From Coix lacryma-jobi var. lacryma-jobi (taxonomy: Eukaryota; Streptophyta; Magnoliopsida; Poales; Poaceae), in assembly GCA_009763385.1 (NCBI GenBank), contig CM019828.1, positions 27,976,540-28,040,539 of the forward strand: DNA of 64,000 nt. Direction: 5' to 3'. Shown one piece after another: positions 10,554 through 23,300 of the stretch; the first letter of the stretch is position 1; each line of letters begins with the position of its first letter. A program made the translations under genes and the position numbers. The notes beneath the pieces were generated by a model. That model saw only the letters and a program-made list of their open reading frames with translations. It was not told where the DNA came from and made no database searches.

Positions 10554-11739
10554 CAATTTCCCTGCTGGTGCTGCACGAACACGAACACGACCAGTGCCCA
10601 CTGCCCAGCGGCGGCGATCGGATCCGGTCGGTTTCAACGCTGGCAACGGAGGTGGTCCGGATCCTGAAGAGCAGCGGGAGCCCCAAGAGGTTCGTCTTGG
10701 GCCGCAGGGGGCAAGTGGACGGGCAGCTCTCGTCCTGGGTGGATTTGGATTGATGATACCTAGCTTTTGTGCTGTGTTCACTGTCCAGGCCAGGCATCGT
10801 CTCCTCATCTCACCAGTCGAATCAGATTCTGGTCCAACCACACAGGTTGCCTCGATGGCTGGATGAGAATGGGGATGGCCTTTCGAGTTTCGACGATGCT
10901 TTGGAGTTTGGACACAGGCTCTGTCGAAATGGACGCATCTCTTTATCAGCATTCAGCAAGCAGGAGCAGCGCACGGAAACGCGATGTGAACAGCAGCAAA
11001 GCCAAACCTGTCAAAGCCTACCATTGCCATAGGAGTATTATATCCAAGGTAGATCTAGATTCTCCAAACCAACCGATAGTCACCATTTCTCAACGATAGG
11101 GATTCTTCAAACCAACCAATTACCCCATTTTCCAACAACAGTATGCCATTTGCAATCACACAATTCACATTTCACAACAATTCAGTGGGCGGGCGGTGGT
11201 ACAGATAGAAGCAAGCACAGTAGTCATGATGAGAAACAATTACCCTAACTGAGATTTAAAACAGCACATAAGTAGACAACAAGGCACTATGTTGTGACTT
11301 TCTCTCGCTCAGGTAGATGACAACTTTATGTAAGAGGCGCCACAGCTACAAGACTGGATGAACAAATAAGCAACAAAGACTAGGGTTGCCAAAAACTTGA
11401 AGCTCTAAAACCAGAAACCAAACCTGCCTTTCTTCCTCTCCTAGACCATGTTAAGAAAGCTATCAACCCTAGAAAATTATGGGAACAGATAAAAACTTAT
11501 CTAGGTCAGTCAGTCGTACATACAAACTGTATACTGGTTCTTGGTGACCCATCTTCACATCTAATTCTAACTGATCAAAGCTGATGAGCTTTCAAAAAAA
11601 CTGCCGAAACCTGGATCTGGTTTGTGCTGGCAAAATTAACCTGGGGATGCACAAAACCTACATCTCGCCAGGGCCGGTGTAACTCCAGAAAGTAACAAGA
11701 GGCTAACATTTTAACCTTCAACCAGTGCTGTATTGACTT
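10554..11739. other. intergenic between the HMA and BAH-Agenet genes
   Basis: It should contain the HMA promoter on the left and the 3' UTR of the BAH-Agenet gene on the right, both on the minus strand. ORFs crossing it are frame shadows of the HMA locus. No transposon ends were found. Confidence 0.4.
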
Positions 11740-14700
11740 TCACCTTGACATCACAAGATTGGGAACCTGCACAGGCACGCCCATAAAAGGCTGCTCTCCA
11801 GTGCTCTTGCATGTCTCCTCGTCAGGCACTACATTAAGTCGATCAAAGCTTTCACTGGGGCTAGGGCTGGACATGTCCATGTCCCCGCTGCTGCTTCCAC
11901 TGCTAGTGTCCGACTGCTTTCTTGAGCCAGATCTTCTACTCCTCTTTCTTGGCCTCCACCTCAAGTTATCTAACTTCAAATCATTAGTCAGGTCGGCCAG
12001 GACACGTTTCTGATCTCGTGAGATTGTGCTGACTGATGATTTTTCAATACTCCTCTTGTCAAATTGAAGTCCCTCTAGTTGAGGTTCTGGTTTCGGAGGC
12101 ACATTACAATTCAGTGGAACTTGTTTTCCATTCAAATATCCACTTCCACGATCTGCAGTGGAGATCAGCTTGCTTGCAATATCTTTTCTTTCCTTCAAAG
12201 GATTCCATTTTTACCAACCCACTCAAGGGAACCCCTCAGCTCATCTTCACCAAATTCAGTGATTCGCTTTTCTCCTGTGATGAATAACAGAAGGGAAAGG
12301 TCAGGTACTGTGCTTTAATACACTAATGCTCATAAAACAGACACCATAAAAGATAATAGGAAGTGAAGTTACCTGGAAAAAAAACTTGTAGACGCCCGCT
12401 GCCTCCCTGGCACAACACGATTCCCTCCCACCAGCCACCATGCCACCACGCATCAACAATAGCTCCAACATCAAAGCAAGAGGCCTTGCTTTCTTCCACG
12501 TGCTGCGGCCGAACCATTGGCCTTCCAAGGAAACGTATACCCAGTTGATCAGGTTTAGCAACTCTTGCTAGCATAACCCACTCCTACAAGCATTAGGACA
12601 AACTCAGTTCTAAAATTCAATGGCATGAAACAGAAGGAAATAAATTATAGAGAGTAAACTGAACATAACACACACCTCCAAGTTTCCAGTCTCATCAGCA
12701 TCCTGAAGGTCTAGGTACCGCACCTTGATTTTATCTTTATGCCTCTTCAGAATCAAACATCGAAACCAACATCCCCTTATACCACTATCTTGAGATAGTA
12801 CTTCCACATGGCAACCAGGACCCAAGTGTTTGATGTTCTCACCATAAAACCTAGAAGTAGAAGCACCAGAACAAATGAACTTCTGTGGATTAGCATCATT
12901 GTTGAATGCATCACGCTTCCTCTTCAGCCCTCCATCTGAACTGGGTCCAAATTTAGGGACCTTGAAACGCACCTTCAGAGAGGAAGTTGCATTGAACATG
13001 GTCCTAAGTACTTCCTGGCTCCAGTAGCCTTGCAGCTGTGTGACATCAAAAGGTTTGACTTCACCATTATCAATCTGCCGACAGCAAAAATAAGGTTGCC
13101 ACAAGCTGTATTTGGTATCCCTCTTGAACTTCTCGTAGTGCTGAGCACTCAAGATTGAAGCCAACCCATCAATGCATTCTACATTGAGATCTTGACGACC
13201 CAGAGAAAAGAAAATCTCCATGCCATCCAAATCCATGGGCAACGGAACACCAACCTCGTCAACTTTGTCGAACCATTGTACCTTGACCATGTTGCATAAA
13301 TTTGTATCCTCATAGAGATCTTCCACATAAGCAACAAGTCTCTTCATCTCTTCACTCATGATGTATACAAAACTATGCACCTATAAGTATAGTAGGAATG
13401 TATCAGCTACGTTCAACCTAAAAGTTTGCTACAAGAAAGTAATATTAGCACTTCATCTTCATGTACTTTTAACTTCTATTTCTACGAAGCCAAAAAGGTA
13501 CCTTAATATCATCTCAAAGTAGGAATAATGAAAAAAATATTTGTCAAAGTAAAGAAGCTTATCTTCAACAAAATATATCAACTACTTCATGAAACTGTCC
13601 AAGTAATATTCAGGATTGTGTGGCATTTTTTTCTGGGAACTTAGTTTCATGTCTGCCTACGTATGGTGTTTGAAATGTAAGTGTCATACTTGATTGACAA
13701 AGAGCAAGGAGTTGAGGTGCACACAGCTAAAAAGGCAACGAAAGTAATCAGCAAAAGCAAATGGGTATACCGAGATAGTAATTCCCCTACGACAGAAAGA
13801 TTTGTAGTGCTTCAAACGTTGTTGGCAATGCCATGGAGCTCCCAACCATGTGAAATCATTTGAAGCTTCCCTAGAAGAAACATCCTGAACAGGCATAATA
13901 GAAAATGCATTAGAGAAGGTCTATCAATGGTGCTTCCAAGCATAAGAAATACAAACCAAAACATTTCTGTACCTTTGAAGCAGTAACTTGAGTGCAGTTA
14001 ATAACACTGTCATCGCATGAATCTTCATTGCACCTATTAGCCATTGAGGAACCATAATTATAACCTGCAAATGAAGCATTCACAATAAGAAAATCGCCAA
14101 GAAAACCTTTAGCGGAAACCTTAGCTGGAATGAAGTAAACAATTCTACACCCAGGCAAAAGCAACGCAGCAAAACAAAACAAAGAACAAATTCTCTACAA
14201 AAAAAAAACAAAACAAAGAACAAAAAGACACGGAACAGAAGAAGAGAAGGAATGATGACAATCACAAATCACCACTGCAAACAGCAAACAAGTTGAAAAC
14301 GCATTTACTTGAGAATCACAATTTGGACACAAACTGGTCCTATTTACATATCCAAATATAGGATGGATTTCCCACTTCATTATATTAAAACTTTTAGCAC
14401 AAAGCCAGACAAATCATTTTCAAAAGAATCTGTTGATTTATTTGCACTAGAATTTGTTGATTTTCAAAGAAATCAAGACTTTCTTCTGTATGAACATTCA
14501 GCGTACAGTCAAAGCACACACTACATGGACTTGTGGATCCGCTCCATAGAGGAGCCAGGGGAGGCCATAACAAGGGAAGATCAAAACAGCACCTGATTGA
14601 GCATACATTCATGCTGCTGCTTCGCTTATCTCTATTCCCAAATGCGAAGGTTAAGCAATTGGCCCAAAGGAAGCCAGCAGCTGCTTCCACTGAGACACAC

Positions 14701-16339
14701 CTGTATTCTCCATATTCCTATGGAAAGGAGAAGGCATGAGTTTCGCAGGCAACCAAATTATTACTGAACAAACCGGGCGACATAATAGTCATTCCTAGAA
14801 GAACCGTAAAGCAACCCAAAACCAATTTGACTAAACAGAAACTCAGCCAATAGACAGCTAAAGAAACATACATCCTGGTCTATTCAAGAAGAAAGCAAGG
14901 TCTTCTTGAAGATCAGAAAGAGAGGGCGGAATGCACTGCCTCGGTTGCCTAACAAATTTGGTGAAACAAAAAAAAGACCATAATATATATAGTATACAAA
15001 TCCAGCAAAACTTCCCTCTTCCAAATAATACTAGACATGAATCGAGCCAAACAAGACAATAGTTGCAATTTGACCAAAAGTAACATGAGGTTACCAGAAT
15101 CCTCCAACAGTTTAACCGCAAAATGGGAAAATAGGATGAAAACGGCTTTACTTGCCAATCAGGCTAGACATGGCAGGGAATAGAAGTAAAGCACCCGTGT
15201 TTCTTAGCGGCGGTTATGAAAAAAGAAGGAAGAAACAAATGTTCTTGCCAAATAAGGCTAGACTAGAGACTCGGTGCCTCTTCTTGCCAAATAAGGCTAG
15301 ACACAGCAGAACATGGAAGTAAAGCATCAGTGTCTCCAGCCGCACCTAGGCACACAACAGAATCCCCAAACAGCGAAATAGAAAAATACGAGGAAGATCG
15401 CGGTTTTCATTGCCCAAATCAAGGTAGACACGGCAGGAAATGGAAGCAAAGCATCAGCGTTCATTAACCGAAACCTAATCCTAATCCTAGCTGCAAGCGC
15501 CTAGGCATAGAAAACAGATAGTTCCGTACAGATATCGCGTCCATAGAACAGCAGATTCGCTTAAGGCGTCTAGATTGCATAAACAGAAACCATCCCTCCT
15601 GCATCGGGGTACAAACGAGCAAATATGCAAGAAAACGCGGATTGCAGCGGGAAATGGTCGAGACGCGCCCGGGAGACGCCCGAATCCAGACGGTCTAACG
15701 AACGCAGCACGGAAATCAGCCGAAGAAATCCTTGTAAATCCCAAAAGCTCTCATGTTACACGCACAGAACGCATCCAAACACGCAGAGAAGCGGGCCAGA
15801 ACATGAACCGCCTTCAACCGGACCAAAAACAAGCAATTTCATCGCAAAACATAGCACCTACTGTTCCCTCGCATGCACCAAATCGACTCCCAAAAAAAGG
15901 ACCGAAAGCGCGGAGCCCCGCTCAGAATCATCCAAATCCAAATCTACAATCAAATCTCCAGCAAGCACAACCCGGGCACAGAAATCTTACCGGAAACGAG
16001 GGAGGACAGCCAGTCCACGACCTCCCGCCTGGACCGCCACCTCCTCGGAGCGCCGCCGTCGGCCCCAGCAACCGCCAGGGGCGACCGTGACGGCGACGGC
16101 GCGACGGCGACCGCCCCCGCGGCGGCCGCGAGCGCGCGGAGGAACCGCCCCTGCACGGCGTACGACATGTGACGCGGGCTCCGCTCCCGCCCGACCACCG
16201 CCAGCTCCTTCGCGTCGCCGTTGCCGCGGAGGTAGTAGTGCACGAGGCGACTGCCGCGGTCGTTGGACACGACCACCTCCTCCCACTGCGTCCACCGCCC
16301 CCTCGCTGCCGCCAGGACCGCTGTCGCTGCCTCGTCCAT
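11740..16339 (-). CDS. BAH domain plus Agenet (Tudor-like) chromatin protein
   Basis: Six exons with GT-AG borders: 15991-16339, 13973-14064, 13771-13884, 12676-13380, 12373-12583 and 11740-12274. Phases join cleanly. The first exon is GC-rich, with an Arg-rich end RRWRSRREVVDWL. The BAH domain covers about residues 177-275 (ITIS-VHSFVYIM ... VQWFDKVDEVG), followed by a GLKRKRD nuclear signal (about 336) and paired Agenet/Tudor-like repeats (about 370-515; EVLSQDSGIRGCWF, then WWEGIV). The Ser/Arg-rich tail holds a second basic signal (RPRKRSRR). BAH-Agenet proteins are nuclear readers of modified histones; the Arabidopsis relative I recall is SHOOT GROWTH 1, unverified. The last exon is out of frame by one base near 12205-12212. 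Summed exon length is 2006 nt, one short of a multiple of three, so the intact protein would be about 668 aa. Confidence 0.85.
15148..15460. repeat. four imperfect repeats inside intron 1
   Basis: The long first intron of the BAH-Agenet gene (14065-15990) contains copies of CTTGCCAAATAAGGCTAGAC near 15150, 15244, 15285 and 15405. Several are followed by a GAARTAAAGCA..AGTGT segment. They diverge and are unevenly spaced (about 41-120 bp). Nothing else recognisable is in this 1.9-kb intron. Confidence 0.65.
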
Positions 16340-16542
16340 GGCCGCCGCCGCCGAGGAACGCTAACCCTAGATAGGGGGCTTGGGCTCGCGTGTGGTTTGT
16401 CTCGCGTCGCGTCGTGAGAGGTGAGACCTCGCACGAGGGAGGGTCAGATTTGGGGAAAGAATAATGTGGGGTGGGCGTCTGGGCGAGGGAGAGGACGGGG
16501 AGGGATTTGGTTTATTCGGGGAGTGAAGGTACATGCGATTCA
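16340..16542 (-). promoter_or_regulatory. 5' region of the BAH-Agenet gene
   Basis: GC-rich sequence between the start codon and a MITE. It probably holds the 5' UTR and core promoter. No TATA box was seen, which would fit a housekeeping-type promoter. Confidence 0.4.
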
Positions 16543-16770
16543 GGCGTTGTTCAGTTCGCGAAATATTCGGCGAAAAATTATTATAGCACTTTTGTTGTTA
16601 TTTAACAAACTTTCTTCAAATATGACCTAACTAGACTTAAAAGATTCGTCTCGATATAAGTAGACTAAAAGTACAATTAGTTATTTTACCTACATTTAAT
16701 GCTTCATACATGCGTGTAAAGATTCTACTGCGCAAAATATTTTGGGGAATATTGTGAACTGAAGGAGGCC
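16543..16770. mobile_element. 228-bp MITE
   Basis: The ends are inverted repeats: GGCGTTGTTCAGTTC at the left, and GGCCTCCTTCAGTTC when the right end is reverse-complemented. The 3-bp flank TCA is present on both sides (16540-16542 and 16771-16773). The interior words AGATTCGTCTCG and CAATTAGTTATTTT are typical of a very common grass MITE. It sits about 200 bp upstream of the BAH-Agenet start codon. Confidence 0.75.
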
Positions 16771-17835
16771 TCAATTTTTTTCTTTATTAAAAAATAACGC
16801 AGGGAAGAAGGGCTCCCGGTTTCGAAGAAATGATAATAATGGTAATATTGCTGGAAGTTTTTTTTTATTTTCCATGTAAGTTGGGACATGGAAGGATTAG
16901 TTTTGCGCAAACTCCATAGGACGACCGGTCGGTGCTCTTCGGCAACAGTACTATGTAAGAGTGAACCAAAATACGGCCGATAAGGCGGCTGATAAGACAA
17001 ACGAACAATGTGTGACTCATACCCATGCTTTCTTTCTTCTTCTCCGTCTTGGACGAGCTTACGAAAAGATCGAGAGAGACAGACAAGCCAGACGATGGAG
17101 ATAGAAGAGACGGCAACGAGATGAAGGCGTCGCATCGGGTGAAGAAAGAGGTGGTCGGGCGAGGTTGGGACAAGAGAGCAGCTGCTATGGTGATAGCATG
17201 GGAAGAGGAAGAAGGAGGCCACTGCGAGCGTGGTACGGTCTCGTCGAAGTTCTGTGGCCCTACCGCGTCGACGGTGGGTTTATACTTTTCACAAATATAC
17301 GCCACCTATCACGTGATATCGTCGTCGTTAGTTTTTACTTTGGTGAGACATGTCATCTGTCATACGATATCTTCAACCTTAGTTTTGATCTTAAGTTTTC
17401 AAAGCACTTACTTTTGGTTATATTTTGCTAAATGTTTATCATGAAAGATTTTTACAAAACCTTATTCGGTAGCCCATGCATAATAAGAGCAACTCGTAAA
17501 GTGTTGGTCTTTCCCTGATTGCTGATTTATCAGTTATTATTAAAAAACACCAAACAACCTATTTTTATTATTCTCCTTTTTTTCCTCGCAATTGTCATGA
17601 TAAAGCTCGACATAATTTCTGAACCGTCATCGCTCGCCATTCGTGTTCTCGGATCGATCTTTCCTACACGTCTTCCATCTCTAGTGTGTGTCCTCTTTCG
17701 CGAGAGACCTTGTTGAGCGGCCTATAACTAGCCAGCACAATGCATCTAGGATGTGGAACTGGACCCTCACATATGGTCCGGACCACTGGCACCCTGGGGC
17801 CAGTTCACTTTCTCACTCCTTCTCAAGTCCTTTTT
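16771..17835. other. intergenic, no gene recognised
   Basis: Overlapping ORFs of up to 165 codons occur in several frames on both strands at about 16.7-17.4 kb. None shows a domain, and they lack splice signals or codon bias that I would trust. Confidence 0.4.
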
Positions 17836-18301
17836 TCATCTCTGCTTCCATATACCAACACCAAGGTGTTTTACCACTTGTGCACGTGTGTTAGCATTTT
17901 TAAAGCATTCTTCAAGGGTTAAGATAGTCCACACGAGGTCCTAATGTATATGCATAAAAGATATCACCTAGTGGCACTTGATAATTGCAATTACCATGGT
18001 TTTGCTCTTTTCATAGTACGACTATCTAAACTAAACATGAACACACTCTCTATAATGTCTCGATCACCAAAATGATCCTATTGCCTGTGCTTTTGTCTTG
18101 AGTCCATTTGATTTTTTCTTTCTTCTTTCCGAATGTGGAGCACGGATCACCATGTCATGTGGTCATCTCTATCCTTAAGTTCCATCTAGCTTTTATCACT
18201 TGGTGTGGACCAACCTATCTCATATCACTTAGAACAAAGAAAGAGCTAGTTTACTTAGGTTTTGTCAATTAACCAAAATTAAACTGGGGCTTTTGGGTAC
18301 C
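17836..18301 (-). mobile_element. fragment of the same Copia-type LTR family as 6237-8872
   Basis: This segment parallels 8400-8872 in order. It shares a CACCAAG word, GTGTGTTRGCATTTT, ATCACCTAGTGGCACTTGA, GATCACCAAAA and finally TCAATTAACCAAAA with GGGCTTT. Divergence is substantial and the right terminus is altered, so it is an older truncated copy on the minus strand. Confidence 0.65.
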
Positions 18302-18887
18302 CTCTCACTCGTAAGATCTCCATTACTCCCTCCTTAGTAGTAGTAGTTTACTTAGCTGGGATTTTTAGAGCGGGTGTTAGTTTTTATTAAATATACAACC
18401 ATGATCGTCATTTCAACGTTCTATATCATTCAAAAGTACACATTCAACAAAAGTACTTATGAAAACTAATATAGATTGACAATAGAAATCATTACATTGT
18501 TTAGATTTGAAACACGGGTACCTAAGAGGGAGTGAAATTGGGTGTTAAAATAAACTTAAAAAACTAGGGATCAATTTGAACAACCACTAGAAAACCATAA
18601 ACTACTCTAATAAGATGTGCACTAAAGGTTTTTTATTATGCTCTTAAATTATTATCAATCCAAATGGTGCTTAGCAACCTGGAGATGATCCTACCAGTTG
18701 TAGCTATTTATGAATGTAAAGGTCACAGAAGCAAAGCACATGCAGAAGCAATAACACGTAAGTAAAGGGCTAAGGGAGAGAGCATGAACTCCCGAAGATG
18801 TAATGATATATATCCCATGGTATCAGTTACTAGATCACAACCCCTACTCCACGTTGAGGGCCTGTTTGGAACAAAGGAATGGAATAA
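18302..18887. other. intergenic with possible MITE remnants
   Basis: A Stowaway-like word CTCCCTCC near 18325 and AGAGGGAG near 18527 could be the two ends of a MITE of about 200 bp, but the termini match poorly. GGCCTGTTTGGAACAAAGG near 18859 looks like the left end of a MITE into which the CACTA element inserted. Confidence 0.35.
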
Positions 18888-19426
18888 CACTACTATACAA
18901 ATGATTTTCCGAGACACTATCTTAAAATAATCGAGGCAGGTGTCCAATGAATAAATGTGAGGTGTAGTGGTAAAGACACGGTAGTGTGAAGCGTGAGGTT
19001 CTGAGCTCGATTCCTAGTAGTTGTAGATTTTTTGGGTTTTTTTTTCCGAAGACCATTAACCGAGACGACCATCTTACAAATGCCCGCCTCCGTTAATCAT
19101 TAGTCGAGGCGGGCACCTTACAAACGTCTGCCTCGGTTAATTAATTAACCGAGATGGGCAAAGTGACCGCCTCAGTTATTCCCGATTAACCGAGGCCTTA
19201 TCATCGAGGCGGTTGGAATACTCGCCTCTGTTAATCCAAAATGCCCGCCTTAGAAAAGTTTTCTGTAGTAGTGGAAAATGCACGAAATTAACCGAGATGG
19301 GCAAAGATGGGCAAAGTGACCGCCTCAGTTATTCCCGATTAACCGAGGCCTTATTACCGAGGCGGTTGGAATGCCCGCCTCGGTTAATCCAAAATGCCCG
19401 CCTCAGAAAAGTTTTGTGTAGTAGTG
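18888..19426. mobile_element. non-autonomous CACTA-type element
   Basis: It begins CACTACTATACAAA and ends GTGTAGTAGTG, the CACTA terminal repeats. Between them are many copies of the subterminal word GCCCGCCTCGGTTAAT in both orientations, as expected for transposase-binding repeats of this superfamily. No transposase is encoded. An inner copy of the right terminus ends at 19273. The immediate 3-bp flanks (TAA and GAA) do not match. Confidence 0.75.
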
Positions 19427-19439
19427 GAAAATGCACGAA
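19144..19439. repeat. tandem duplication of the CACTA 3' end plus flank
   Basis: Two copies of about 143-153 bp (19144-19286 and 19287-19439) each run from ATTAACCGAGATGGGC through the CACTA right terminus and the flanking GAAAATGCACGAA. The unit therefore includes host DNA outside the transposon. Confidence 0.8.
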
Positions 19440-19939
19440 AGAGATAGGAATACAATAACAAAACTGAGAAAAACATAGGAATTTCATTGGAGTATCTGTT
19501 CGACCAAAGGCAATGAAGTCACAAAGTCTCTTATGCCACCCGATCGCCACACCAGGCCTCCACAAAAAAGACAATAATATCGCAACTCGTGAGTCACCAA
19601 GTCTCACGGCTGCCACCACTATCACCTAAGGCCCCGTTTGGTTGGGCTGTGGCTTTTAGAAAAGCAGCTGTGAGCTGTGACTTTTACAAAAGCTGCTGTG
19701 AGAAAGCTACTGTCGGAAAGCTAAAAGTCTGTTTGGTTGAATAGCTGTAGCTTTGAAAAATTCTCTCGCTTACGAGTGGATCCCATACGTCATAGACAAA
19801 AGCATCATCTTCTTCCTCGCTCACAGCCGGTCAGTCACGGAAGGGGATTTTTGTCCGCGGTTAGGGAAGGGAGCTCACCGGCTCCGTAGTCATGGGAGAG
19901 AGCTCGCCCGCCCACCGGAGGCCAAGAAGGGGCCGCGCA

Positions 19940-20060
19940 TGCCCGCGGAGTCCAGGACGGGGCCACGCGCGCCCGGAAGTCCAGGATGGTCGCGCGCCTG
20001 ACGGAGTCCGGGACGGGGCTGCGCACCCGCCCGACCGTGCCCGCCGGAGTCCAGGACGGC
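19940..20060. repeat. GC-rich short repeats inside the split MITE
   Basis: GAGTCCAGGACGGG-like words recur near 19948, 19976, 20005 and 20047, in a CG-dense segment. Overlapping ORFs on both strands reach 129 codons with no recognised domain. Confidence 0.6.
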
Positions 20061-20319
20061 CGCGCGCCCGCTCAGAGCGGAGGTCGCCCGCCGCCGGCAT
20101 GGCGAAGTCCATGCGACGAGTATGCGGAAGAAGTTGGCATCGAGCACAGGGAAGGAGATCGCACGCAGATGGGGAAGGACCTGGCGGCGGTCATGGGGCC
20201 TCGTCGGCCGGACCTGGGACCGGACCTGTGCGGTCTCGCCAGCGCCCACCGATGGGGAGAGCTCCGTGCGGTCTCGCATGAAGGGAAAATAGAAAATAAA
20301 AACGAACCGGTATCTTCAT

Positions 20320-23300
20320 TGTAACAGAACCGACCAATTTGCACCAGATTAAGCACTGAAAACCTCCGCTCTCGCAGAAATCATCGAGTACTTAAGCTCG
20401 TACAAACCCGGTAGTCCGGAAATCTCGAAGGATTTCAAATCATTCAACGACATCCAGCCAAGATCGTACTTGTTCCACGAACATGCTCACGAGTTATAAC
20501 ACAGTTGCACATAGTCAAAATTACATCAGAGTACGAAATAATATTACAGACCATAATTTGTAGTAGTAGCGGAAGCAACATAGTCTTTAAACATAAGTTT
20601 GAATTGTTCATAAATATGGTGCCATCAGTTGACTGGGTCCACAAAAGCAGATGAGAAAAGCGTTGACCATGCCCTTGGTCTAGTCATCACCCGTTACCGG
20701 GTACAAGCAGTTCTCGCAGTAACCGAAAAAAGCACTGGCCATCTGCAACAACAAGGGAATAAAACCCTGAGTACAAGAAGGTACTCAGCTAGACTTACCC
20801 GTCACAAACCAAAAATAAAGAGACTCCAAGGATCATGTAGGCTATATCTGGGGTTGGCTGCACATACCCTTTTGCATGGAAGCTTTAGTAATAAAACTCA
20901 GTTTCAAAGGTTGGCAATTGCTTTTAGTCATTAACTCTACCTTACTAGATTTGCACCTGTACTAAACAAGCACTTGCTAATTAATCAATCAAGAGTGACT
21001 ATTCATCAATAGCCTTTCAGATTCCATAACCATTTAGTTCCATAAGTTCTACGGGAGATGATCTAAAGTCAACTGCTCACTGTCCAGGAGCGATGGCGAT
21101 TATAATCGATTCCTACCCAGCTGGGGATAAAATGTCTCACACTCGCCCGGCACGTCCGGCTACGGCAGTCGTAAGCTGCCAGTCAGGAGATTCGAGAACA
21201 CAAAACGCGGGACGGCCATGGGCCCTTCTACACCGGGGGTTATCTCAGTGCCAGGTCGCTCAATCTATAGCTTCCCACGGTCATGCCAGGTCGATCAGGC
21301 CCTGCCTGCCTCGGACCATGCCAGGTTGATCAGAATAGTTGCCCACGGTACAGCTGAGGCCCTGGGTGTTAGGCGTCAACATCTCCATCACCGGCTCGAA
21401 TAACCTTACTCGGCTTCACGGGAGGTACTCAGACCTACTCCGTTAAGTGATCGACGCGTTCAATTTGACTGAAGGGACATTCCCGAACGGGTCCTAGGCG
21501 ACACAGACGGGAGACTACTAGCACACAGAACCCATGTCCTGCTGCTCTTACATCCCGCCTCCGTCTCAGATTAATTATCACATGGTTATCTCATGATAGC
21601 ACAGCTAAACATGATCAGTATCCACCTATTGCGGGAGACAGGGAATCACCCGACTTTTACCGGTCTAAGCAGGGCTAAGCAATTAACGTGCCTAGACCTA
21701 AACAGGGATATCAAGATATATTGCAGATGGACAAGGATAAGTAATAATGCATCAACGGTAGCAATCAATTCCTATAACCCAATGCAACATCCATTAACAG
21801 GTTAATTAGAAAACATTTGCAAACCGTAGGAGTTAGAATGCTTTGGGGCTTGCCTTTCTCAAAGTCCGATGGATGGTGATCACGGCACTCGGGCAACTCG
21901 TCGGCGTCGGTCTCTCTGGCTTCTTCTGTCGAGATCTCCTCTGGACTGGGCTCTTCCAGCAACGACGGGTTCTGGATCTCCTCCGCTGATCCTGTATGAT
22001 GCATAGTGCGCATAAATAGGATGAATGCACATAGAATGCATATGTGATGTACATGATCAACAGCAAACAGGAGATAAGCACATGTCCTCTATTGCATTCT
22101 CTTCAACAAGGTAGTCAACATCATCCCAACTATTTAACCTATCATAATCAACTTGTTAGGCGATGATGTCACCACATCAAAGTCCACTTAGTGAGTTTAT
22201 TACCCTCTAATTACTTGCTGAAATACATCTATTTACACATGTTTTAAATAGCAACCTAACCTAGACAGCTTCAGAAAAATCTACAGAAAATACTGGGAGT
22301 TAACAACACCTAATCTAGCTCCCTGTCCAAATTTTATCTCATTTGGACTTAAACTCCATTCTCTATGAAAAAGACAAATTCTATCATGGAAAGGTGCTTT
22401 GAACTACACACCCTAGCAAAAAGTGTCAAACAACAAATTCTTATTTTCTACTGAGCTACACAGTCATACAAACCTAACAAAAACTGGAATCACATTTTTC
22501 TGACTGGTATATAATTAGTTATGCAATTTCCAAGTTATCAGCATTTTTCTAATTTAAATAAGTCTACACATAAAAGTATACCAACAATGCAATTAACAGT
22601 TTTCACTGATAGATCTAAACATGCTTGACCTAACAAAATTTGTTTCACAGGATTTGGACTTAAAATGAGCCTTGAATGAATTTTTGAAGCCTTAACATAA
22701 ATTCTGCAAAACTTTATTAAAAAGGAAAACTAAATCCTAATGCTACGGACTTCGGCCGAGGCACAAGACATGGCTTCGGCACACTCGGCGCGATTCGCCC
22801 GAGGCTCAAGCGAAGGCTTCGGCCCACTCGGTGCGATTCGCCCGAGGCTTAAGCGAAGGCTTCGGCACACTCGGTGCGATTCGCCCGAGGCTACCGACTC
22901 AACCGAGACTAACTGACTCAACCGACCCGGTCGAGGCTCATCCGACTCGGTCGAGGCTCGAGGCGAAGGCTCGGCGCACCGGCTTTCCGAGGCCTACGGC
23001 ACTCAAGCTTTTCCCCTTTCTCTCTTTCTCCCTGCCAGTCGGGGCCCGCTGGTCAGGGCGACCAAGCTTCCGAGGCCAAGCTCGGCACGCTACCGCGCGA
23101 GGCCAGGCTCGGCGGTCAACGGCGGAGTTTTGCGCCGAGGTCGTTGACCGGCCCTAGCTCGTCGACGGCGACGCTTCCGGTGACGCTGAGACCATCACTG
23201 GGTGCGGGTTTGCGAGGCGAACACGACTAACCGACTTGCTAAGCCAGAGGGATACCGGAGCAAGCTCGACGGCGGCCATGGCGAAGCGGCGGTTCTGCGA

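Noticed and set aside
10128..10952. 274-codon minus-strand ORF as a single-exon HMA protein
   Set aside because: Only its C-terminal part is HMA. The upstream part is low-complexity Arg/Pro sequence typical of a GC-rich 5' region and intron, and a clean donor-acceptor pair gives a compact 97-residue protein.
14872..14948. Possible extra 77-nt exon in the BAH-Agenet gene (acceptor TTTGTTAG, donor GTATGT)
   Set aside because: Its phase does not fit exon 1, while direct joining of 15991 to 14064 keeps the frame. At most it is a cryptic exon.
15575..16434. Large ORFs in several frames around 15.6-16.4 kb
   Set aside because: They overlap the GC-rich first exon of the BAH-Agenet gene and its intron, and their Pro/Arg/Ser-rich translations are frame shadows.
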